Source of the DNA: Elusimicrobiota bacterium
Lineage (GTDB): Bacteria > Elusimicrobiota > Elusimicrobia > UBA1565 > UBA9628
Assembly (NCBI GenBank): GCA_016218545.1
Contig: JACRDQ010000046.1
Coordinates: 62,001 to 126,000, forward strand
Direction: 5' to 3'
Length of the DNA: 64,000 nucleotides
The notes beneath the pieces were generated by a model. That model did no database searches. It was not told the origin of the DNA and saw only the letters and a program-made list of their open reading frames with translations. This document shows, in pieces, positions 58,296 to 64,000 of this stretch (the stretch's first letter is position 1; each line of letters starts with the position of its first letter). The translations under genes and the position numbers were made by a program.

Positions 58296-60345
58296 ACTCG
58301 ACCTTCCGGTCTCCCTTCTCCAGCACGACTCCCCAGAACGCGCCGTAGGCCGGGAAGAGCGGCCGCTCCTTGCCGTCCACCCTGCAGACCCAGCAGCTGT
58401 CGAGGCTGTTGGAGACCACCAGGAACCCGGGACCGTCCGCCTCGACGGACAGCAAGAGCTCGTCCGTCCGGTAGAGGTCCAGCTCGACGCGGCCTCTGGA
58501 GAACGGCCTGCCGGGGAGCTTCCCGGGCGAGCGGCTCCGCTCGACGTAGACCGCGTCTTTGAGCTCGGCCGGAGAAGCCGCGGCCAGCGCGTCCCAAAGA
58601 GAGTCCTCGTCCGGCAGCTCCCTGAGACGGGGGGCCAGGAAGGCGCGCGGGAACGCGGCCGTGTTCTCGTAGATGAAGAGGTAGGTCTTGCCGGTGAAGT
58701 TCTCCTTGACCCTGGTCCACACGTGCTCCCGCCGCGACATATCCTTCCACGGCTTCTGCGGAGTCAACAGCTTGAAGGCCGGGTCCTCCAGGGGGTGCTT
58801 GGAGATCACGTACCTCATGTTGGCCAGGGAGAGGAGCGGGAGGCGGTAGTGCTGGCTGAACACGACCCCGCCCGGCCAATCGTCCACCGACCGCAGGAAG
58901 AGATAGACCTGGCCGCCCCACTTGCCGAAGTACTCCTCGAGATAGGGCTCGCGCTTGATGACCGGCTCGATGACCTTGCCCCAGAACCTGAAATAGGCCC
59001 TCGGATAGAGGTTGATGTACCCGTCCAGGCTCTCCAGCCCATAGGCCGCGGCATAGCCCGGCAGGAGCCCGTGGGTGAACGTGACGACCCGGAACGGGTC
59101 CTGCGGACGCCGCTTGGCCGCGAGCTCCCGGAGCACCGGGCTCTCGAAGTTCGCGGTGTAGCCCCCCTGGAAGGCGAACTCCCAGAGGACCTTCTTCTTC
59201 GAATACGCCGACTGTCCGAAAAGGACCGCCGTGGCCAGGAGGAAGATCCAGCGCCGGCCGGCCAGGAGCTCCAGACCGGCCGCGCCGGCCAAGCCCGCCG
59301 CCAGCGGGAGGATGAGGAAGAAGCGGTGCATGCGCAGGCCGCCCAAGGTCCCGGAAGCCAGGCCGGCGCAGGTCTTGAACCATTCCCCGGTCCCGGCCGC
59401 GGCGATGGTGAAGAGGAGCAGCCCATAGACCCAGGCAAAACCCTTGACCCTGAGCCGGCACGCGAGAAGCCCCAGGACCGCGACCGTGACGCTCACGCCG
59501 CAGTAGCCCCAGGCCCACGCGAACCCCTGCCCAAGCCCCTTGAGGAAGTCCGGGGACGAGCACGTCAGGAGCGCTCCCCAGCCCGCCCGGTGCGAGCCCT
59601 TGGCGTGGACCGCCATGGACCACACCTCCTGGAGATGCGGGGCGGAGGCGAAGATCCCCATGACGGCTCCCAGTACCCAGGCCCGAAGGGAGAGCCTCTT
59701 GCGGACCAGGCCGAGCCACAGGAGCGCCCACGCGAAGCAGAACGGCATCGAGACCACGGCGGAAGCGAAGACGGAGAAGAAGAGCCCCAGGAGCGCCGCG
59801 CCGAGCAAGCCCCTGCCCCGATCCTCGTCCAAGAGCTTGTCGAAGGCCCAGAGCACGAACGGGAAGACGGAGTTGCCGATGCCGCCGGTGAAAGGCGTGC
59901 CGCACGCCACGGCGAAGCCCGCCAGGATCCCGGCTGGCGCGGAAGTCTTGAGATGGTCCGTGCACAGCCTCGCGGTGAAATAGCAGCAGAAGAAGAAGTG
60001 GATGAAGAGGAAGACCTGATAAGCCGCCCAGCCCGGCAGGACCCACGCCAGCAGGGGCACGGCCTGGGGATAGAGGAGGCTGTTCGCCAGACGGTCCACG
60101 CCGGCCGCGACGTTGGGGAACCAATAGTGGCTCCCGGGCCCGAGCGCGCCGGACGCCAGAGCCTTGAAATAGGGGTAGACCCCGTCGCCGAACTCGTTGA
60201 GCAGGATGTGCGAGAAAGGGCCGAGGACGAAGCTCTCCAGACCCAGCCAGAGCGTGACCAGGAGGGAAGCCTTCAGCGGACTCCCCAGGACTCCGGCCCC
60301 GCCTTGGACGAGCCGTTCCCCGGCCCGGGAAAGGGGCGCGCGCAT
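58255..60345 (-). CDS. Large YfhO/DUF6044-like membrane protein
   Basis: A 696-residue polytopic protein with about twelve hydrophobic helices (1-400) and a soluble C-terminal domain (about 400-696) ending in a beta-rich section (VELDLYRTDELLLSVEADG, SLDSCWVCRVDG). The build matches YfhO-type proteins, GT-C-like enzymes that glycosylate teichoic acid or lipid carriers. A related gene begins at 63789. The promoter at 60351-60379 predicts a message starting at its ATG. Confidence 0.75.
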   Translation of the reverse strand: MRAPLSRAGERLVQGGAGVLGSPLKASLLVTLWLGLESFVLGPFSHILLNEFGDGVYPYFKALASGALGPGSHYWFPNVAAGVDRLANSLLYPQAVPLLAWVLPGWAAYQVFLFIHFFFCCYFTARLCTDHLKTSAPAGILAGFAVACGTPFTGGIGNSVFPFVLWAFDKLLDEDRGRGLLGAALLGLFFSVFASAVVSMPFCFAWALLWLGLVRKRLSLRAWVLGAVMGIFASAPHLQEVWSMAVHAKGSHRAGWGALLTCSSPDFLKGLGQGFAWAWGYCGVSVTVAVLGLLACRLRVKGFAWVYGLLLFTIAAAGTGEWFKTCAGLASGTLGGLRMHRFFLILPLAAGLAGAAGLELLAGRRWIFLLATAVLFGQSAYSKKKVLWEFAFQGGYTANFESPVLRELAAKRRPQDPFRVVTFTHGLLPGYAAAYGLESLDGYINLYPRAYFRFWGKVIEPVIKREPYLEEYFGKWGGQVYLFLRSVDDWPGGVVFSQHYRLPLLSLANMRYVISKHPLEDPAFKLLTPQKPWKDMSRREHVWTRVKENFTGKTYLFIYENTAAFPRAFLAPRLRELPDEDSLWDALAAASPAELKDAVYVERSRSPGKLPGRPFSRGRVELDLYRTDELLLSVEADGPGFLVVSNSLDSCWVCRVDGKERPLFPAYGAFWGVVLEKGDRKVEFNYAPPYRLAAPE

Positions 60346-60350
60346 CCGCC

Positions 60351-60379
60351 ATTAGATGAATTTGGAAGCTTTCTTTCAA
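60351..60379 (-). promoter_or_regulatory. Sigma70-like promoter, leaderless, for the YfhO-like gene
   Basis: On the minus strand TTGAAA (60379-60374), a 17-base spacer and TCTAAT (60356-60351) are followed 5 bases later by ATG at 60345. This is the best sigma70-like match seen in the window. The predicted start of transcription falls on the start codon. Confidence 0.65.
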
Positions 60380-60463
60380 TTCCGCCCGGAAGAGCGGGGA
60401 GCCGCGGACCCGAAAACGAAAGTGCTAGACTAGGACTGTCTTGAAGAAAGCCAGGAGGACGAG

Positions 60464-61303
60464 GTGAACAGGGTCCGGGTCATCCTCTGCGGCATGACCG
60501 GCTTCGGCAACGGCGCCCTGCGGGGCCTGCTCGCGGACCCGTCGGTCGAGGTGGCCGGGCTCGTCTGCCCGAGACCCGAGTCCGCGCCCTTCCCGCATTA
60601 CCCGTGCCCGAAGGTCTACGAGGAAGCCGCGCGCGCCGGGGTGCGCGCCTTCCCGGGGGCCAGGCTCAAGGACCCCGCGGTCCAGGCCGAGCTCGCGGCC
60701 CTCGCGCCCGACCTCATCGTGGTGGCCTCCTTCCGCCAGATCATCCCTCCGGGGGTCATCTCCCTTCCCAGGTTCGGGGTCATCAACATCCATCCATCCC
60801 TCCTGCCCCGGTACAGGGGCGCGACGCCGTCGGTCTGGGCCATCCTCAACGGCGAGGAGGAGACGGGCGTCACCATCCACTTCATCGACGACGAACGCCT
60901 CGACCAGGGCCGCATCGTGGGGCAGCGGAGGCTGCGGATCCTGCCCGACGAGGACGACGGCTCCCTGCGGCGCAGGCTCGCGGAGCTCGAGAGCGCGATG
61001 ATCGCGGAGGCCGTGGCCGCGGTCGCGGCCAGGCCGAAGGCCTCCTTCCCGGGCCAGGACGAGTCCCAGAGCTCATGGTTCCCCATGCGAGGCCGTCAGG
61101 ACACGATCCTCGACCCCGCCAAGCCGGTCGAGGAGCTCCGGCGCCGCATCCGCGCCAATTCGCCGTGGCCGGGAGCCCTCCTCATCCGCGACGGCGCCGA
61201 GATCGTCGTCTCCGGGGTCGAGGAAGGCGCGGGACCGGCGGAGGAGCGCACGGTCACGGTCTCGGAGTCCGGAAGGACCCTCCGCTTCCTCAGAGCGGCC
61301 TGA
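60464..61303 (+). CDS. Formyltransferase family protein (sugar N-formyltransferase-like)
   Basis: A 279-residue enzyme of the Fmt/ArnA-N/VioF family that transfers a formyl group from N10-formyl-tetrahydrofolate to an amine. The catalytic set Asn108, His110 and Asp147 is intact in INIHPSLLPRYRGATPS and IDDERLDQG. The C-terminal domain is shorter than in tRNA formyltransferases. In a locus with two sugar aminotransferases, a 4-amino-sugar is the likely acceptor. AGGAGG (60453-60458) precedes GTG 60464; TAGACT lies at 60426-60431. Confidence 0.85.
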   Translation: MNRVRVILCGMTGFGNGALRGLLADPSVEVAGLVCPRPESAPFPHYPCPKVYEEAARAGVRAFPGARLKDPAVQAELAALAPDLIVVASFRQIIPPGVISLPRFGVINIHPSLLPRYRGATPSVWAILNGEEETGVTIHFIDDERLDQGRIVGQRRLRILPDEDDGSLRRRLAELESAMIAEAVAAVAARPKASFPGQDESQSSWFPMRGRQDTILDPAKPVEELRRRIRANSPWPGALLIRDGAEIVVSGVEEGAGPAEERTVTVSESGRTLRFLRAA

Positions 61304-61333
61304 GCCCGCGGCGCGGCAGCCGGGCCCGGCTCT

Positions 61334-62230
61334 CTACTCGTGCAGGCGGAGGTCCCAGTCCGCGGGCTCGAACCGCCGGATGACTCCCTTCCTCACGACC
61401 GGGACCCTTCCCAGGACCACCCAGCGGAACCAGCAACCGAGGATGTCCTTGACGGAGTTGAAGATGGCGCGCGGCCGCGTGCCCTTGGCCGTGCCCGTGG
61501 TGCGCGGGATGAAGGAGATCGGCACTTCCCTGATGGAGGCCCCTGACCAGAAGGACTTGATCAGCCCCTCGGGGTTGACGAAGGAGCTGCGCGACTCGAA
61601 CGTGATGGACTGCAGGAGCTTGGTCCGATAGAAGACCACGTTCTGGTAGTCGGAGAGCGGCAGGCGGAAGAGCAGGCGGATGAGGGAGTAGTTGATGAGG
61701 GAGACGAGCGCCTTGGGCACCGTGTCCGAACGCCGGGTGAGGTGCTTGTAGCCGAAGAGCTTGATGAGGGCGGCCGCGGGCTTGACCAGGCTCCCCGACA
61801 CCTTGACCGGGGAGCGGCGCACCCCGGCCACGACGTCGTTCTCCCTGAGGAACTCCAGGAAGAGCCGGAAATAGGAGAGGTCGTAGGCCCAGTCCACGGT
61901 CTGCCAGAAGAGGAACTCCTTGGTGGCGCGCCGGATGGCGTTCTGGCAGGACAGGCCCACGTTGAGGTTGACCGGATTGCGGTGGAGGCGGATCTGCGGG
62001 AGCTCCCGGGCCAGGGAGGCCACGATCTCGTTGGTGCGGTCCGTGCTGGCGTCGTCGACGACCACGATCTCGTACTCGCGCACGTTCCGCCGCAGCAGGC
62101 CGTCGACCTTCCTGAGGAAGGGCTCGATGAGCTTCTCCTCGTTGTACGCCCACGTGAGGCACGAGACGCTCCGGTCGAACGGCGGCAGGGAATCGAGGAC
62201 GGCGCGCGAATACCGGTGCTTCCTGGTCAT
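61334..62230 (-). CDS. GT2 glycosyltransferase
   Basis: A 298-residue GT-A enzyme. SCLTWAYNEEKLIEPFL, EIVVVDDASTDRTNEIV and QTVDWAYD are the expected motifs; in the last, the DxD is replaced by VDW, so metal binding may differ. The C-terminus has an amphipathic, partly hydrophobic section (about 170-215, 265-280) that may touch the membrane. It ends 31 bases from the convergent formyltransferase gene and follows the radical SAM gene by 21 bases. Confidence 0.85.
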   Translation of the reverse strand: MTRKHRYSRAVLDSLPPFDRSVSCLTWAYNEEKLIEPFLRKVDGLLRRNVREYEIVVVDDASTDRTNEIVASLARELPQIRLHRNPVNLNVGLSCQNAIRRATKEFLFWQTVDWAYDLSYFRLFLEFLRENDVVAGVRRSPVKVSGSLVKPAAALIKLFGYKHLTRRSDTVPKALVSLINYSLIRLLFRLPLSDYQNVVFYRTKLLQSITFESRSSFVNPEGLIKSFWSGASIREVPISFIPRTTGTAKGTRPRAIFNSVKDILGCWFRWVVLGRVPVVRKGVIRRFEPADWDLRLHE

Positions 62231-62251
62231 GGGCGGCGGACGGGCACGACG

Positions 62252-63691
62252 CTACCCCTTCTCGAACAGCAAGGCCTTGAGACCCGAGAGATAGTGTCCC
62301 ACGTGCTCGAGCCTGAACTGCCGGAGCTGCTGGAGGACGAAGCCGCCGCGCAGGTAGAACCGGCGCATCGCCTCCCGCTGCTTGGCCATCAAGCCCTCCT
62401 TGGTCATGCCCTTGGGGACATAGACCGGCTCCCCTCCGGCGTGGGAGGGATAGCTCACGAAGTCCGCCCACTCGTTGAACCGGATCTCCCCGCCGGCCTT
62501 GAGCTCGTCGTAGAGGTCGCAGCCAGGATACGGCACGAAGAGGTTGAAGATCGCGAACCGCAGCCCCAGACCGACCGCCAGGTCGACGGTCTCGTCGATC
62601 CTGGCGTAGTCCTCCCCGGGCAGGCCCATCATGAACATCCCGTCCGCCTCCAGACCCGCCTCGCGGCAGAGGCTGACGGCGCGGATGACGTCGCTCCGCT
62701 TGAAGTTTTTGCCGATGCGCGCGAGGACCTCGTCGTTGCCGGACTCGATCCCGAAGCAGACCCGGGCGCAGCCGGCCCGCTTCATCAGACCCACGAGCTC
62801 GGCGTCCAGCGACTTGACCCGCATCTCGCTGACCCAACGGACCCGCTCGCTCAGCCCGGACTCGACCATGAGGCCGCAGAACTCGGCCGCGTGCTCGCGC
62901 ACCAGCGGGAAGGCGAGGTCCATGAAGCTGAAGACCGTGGCCCCGAAGCGCTCGTGCATGGCGCGGACCTCGGCGACGATGTTCTCCGGGGACCGCGTCC
63001 TGTACTTCTGTCCCTGGCTGCGGATCCCCCGGCTCGAGCAGAAGGTGCACCCCATGGGGCAGCCCCGGGTCCCCAGGATCTGGAGCTCCTTGGCGCCGCG
63101 GCCCGTCTGGGTGCGCGGGTCGCTGGAGTACTTCGAGAGGTCGAAGAGGTGCCAGGCCGGGTACGGCAGCGCGTCCAAGGCCGTGATGAACGGCCGCGGC
63201 GGGTTCTTCTCCACGCGCCCGTCCCGGAGGCGCGAGATGCCGCGGATCAGCGAGAGGTCGGTCTTCTTGCGGCCCGAGAGATGGTCGCAGAGCTCCAGGA
63301 AGGTCTCCTCTCCCTCGCCATGGACGATGTAGTCCCCGCGGCGGCCCCCGTCCAGGGACTCATCCGGGAAGACGCTCGGATGCAGGTTCCCGTGCACGAT
63401 GATCGTCTTCGGGCTCGCCTTCCTGAGGGCTTCGCAGATCCCGTAGGTCGTATCCGCCGTGGAGGAAAGGGAGCTGATGCCGACCACGTCGGAGCGGCGG
63501 AGGCGCTCGACGATCTCCTGGAGGGAGAACTGGCCCACGTAGGCGTCGAGGATCTCCACCTGGTACCCGTTGGCCTCGAGCACGCTCGCGATGTAGGCCA
63601 GGCCGATGGAGGGCTGGGGATTGGAGAACTTCTTGAGGCTCCCGTACGATTTCTTGAGGCTGGTCGGAGGGATCAGGAGGGTGATCTTCAT
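62252..63691 (-). CDS. B12-binding radical SAM protein
   Basis: A 479-residue class-B radical SAM enzyme. The cobalamin-binding domain (LLIPPTSL, GLAYIASVLEANGYQVEILDAY, VGISSLSSTADTTYGI) comes first; the cluster cysteines are Cys211, Cys215 and Cys218 in TRGCPMGCTFC. FGIESGNDEVLARIGK and MFMMGLPGED follow. The same family as the gene at 37888 but a distant copy. Its target is unknown. TATAAT on the minus strand at 63733-63728 is its -10 candidate. Confidence 0.88.
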   Translation of the reverse strand: MKITLLIPPTSLKKSYGSLKKFSNPQPSIGLAYIASVLEANGYQVEILDAYVGQFSLQEIVERLRRSDVVGISSLSSTADTTYGICEALRKASPKTIIVHGNLHPSVFPDESLDGGRRGDYIVHGEGEETFLELCDHLSGRKKTDLSLIRGISRLRDGRVEKNPPRPFITALDALPYPAWHLFDLSKYSSDPRTQTGRGAKELQILGTRGCPMGCTFCSSRGIRSQGQKYRTRSPENIVAEVRAMHERFGATVFSFMDLAFPLVREHAAEFCGLMVESGLSERVRWVSEMRVKSLDAELVGLMKRAGCARVCFGIESGNDEVLARIGKNFKRSDVIRAVSLCREAGLEADGMFMMGLPGEDYARIDETVDLAVGLGLRFAIFNLFVPYPGCDLYDELKAGGEIRFNEWADFVSYPSHAGGEPVYVPKGMTKEGLMAKQREAMRRFYLRGGFVLQQLRQFRLEHVGHYLSGLKALLFEKG

Positions 63692-63788
63692 CGCAAGGCC
63701 CGGCGGGCGAGGCCGGGACGATGAGGGATTATAGGAAATTATGCCGGCCGGCGACGGAACCGGAATTTTGTACTATCCCCTCATCCTC
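63692..63788. promoter_or_regulatory. Divergent promoter region
   Basis: Minus strand: a perfect TATAAT at 63733-63728 upstream of the radical SAM gene, without a clear -35. Plus strand: TACTAT at 63771-63776, 12 bases before the ATG at 63789. The block between is AT-richer than the surroundings. Confidence 0.5.
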
Positions 63789-64000
63789 ATGGACCCCCTG
63801 CTCCGCCGCGGCTGGCTCGTGTTCCTGCTGGTCGCGCTGTGGATCTGCCTCGAGAGCGTGATCCTGGGCCCCTTCTCCTACGTCCCGGTCGGCGAGTTCG
63901 GCGAGCAGATCCTCCCCTTGAGCATGCTGGTCTCCTCCGACGCCTTCGGCCCGGGCGTCCACTACTGGCTGCCGTCGCTCGCCTGCGGGGTGGACCGCCT
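63789..64000 (+). CDS. YfhO/DUF6044-like membrane protein (3' truncated)
   Basis: The first 70 residues of a membrane protein cut by the window end. It is a clear relative of the gene at 58255: LWICLESVILGPFSYVPVGE against LWLGLESFVLGPFSHILLNE, then GPGVHYWLPSLACGVDRL against GPGSHYWFPNVAAGVDRL. The first helix (WLVFLLVALWICL) is complete. It probably has the same function as its paralogue in glycan assembly. Confidence 0.82.
   Translation, partial: MDPLLRRGWLVFLLVALWICLESVILGPFSYVPVGEFGEQILPLSMLVSSDAFGPGVHYWLPSLACGVDR

Noticed and set aside
1-64000. CRISPR arrays
   Set aside because: No regularly spaced direct repeats of 24-37 bases were seen and no cas gene is present.
1-64000. tRNA and rRNA genes
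   Set aside because: No cloverleaf with a TTCRANNC arm in a plausible setting was noticed by eye; a covariance-model scan would be decisive.

Overview
This is a 64 kb piece of a GC-rich (mid-60s percent by eye) bacterial chromosome, cut at both ends: an AGCS symporter gene runs in from the left and a large membrane-protein gene runs out at the right. No rRNA or tRNA gene was seen, so the taxon is inferred. Several secreted proteins share one build: a signal peptide, then a long Ala/Pro/Val/Leu low-complexity linker, then an enzyme domain. That style, plus abundant radical SAM and ferredoxin-type proteins, suggests an Elusimicrobiota-like anaerobe. This is a moderate-confidence guess.

Layout. 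(1) 1-12.8 kb, housekeeping and redox: AGCS symporter, a NapH/NapG-like ferredoxin fusion with a DUF362 partner, a one-domain asparaginase, a membrane zinc-ribbon protein, two M20 peptidases, a DUF6485 protein with an orphan histidine kinase, AnmK, a ferredoxin, an MGMT protein and a DedA protein. (2) 12.8-18.9 kb, a glycosylation operon with seven consecutive start/stop overlaps or short gaps, ending in a nitrilase-family amidase. (3) 18.9-25.3 kb, a decayed ORF6N gene, two secreted proteins and two GT-C-like membrane enzymes. (4) 25.3-34.3 kb, a TldD/TldE pair, more membrane proteins, a nucleotide-sugar dehydrogenase with a GT2, a secreted C39-like peptidase and a flavodoxin-fold reductase. 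(5) 34.6-37.9 kb, a 1090-residue protein joining a signal peptide, an ATP-grasp domain and an MFS-like membrane domain. (6) 37.9-63.7 kb, a large surface-glycan locus.

In the glycan locus a minus-strand operon encodes, in order, NDP-hexose 2,3-dehydratase, a Gfo/Idh/MocA reductase, a DegT/DnrJ aminotransferase, arabinose-5-phosphate isomerase and a B12-binding radical SAM protein. The first three match the start of the 2-deoxysugar pathways of antibiotic producers. Two different mobile elements interrupt this operon: a 249 bp MITE with 31 bp perfect terminal repeats and a CTAG duplication, and a roughly 1.04 kb RAYT-transposase element with about 32 bp inverted ends, one of which now carries the start codon of the radical SAM gene. 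A second minus-strand operon (57161 down to 50409) packs an aminotransferase, radical SAM, AsnB, radical SAM, WbqC and a dTDP-glucose 4,6-dehydratase-like enzyme. Around them lie CMP-sugar synthetases, a tandem-fused GT4, a sugar N-formyltransferase-like enzyme, a flippase-like protein and two related large membrane proteins.

Regulation visible in sequence: many genes have a -10 hexamer only 5-8 bases before the start codon, suggesting leaderless or near-leaderless transcripts. A 30 bp repeat (27/30 identical) at 11279 and 39441 has the AAC-N16-CGTA form of ECF sigma promoters. A palindromic AT-rich block at 57196 serves two divergent genes.
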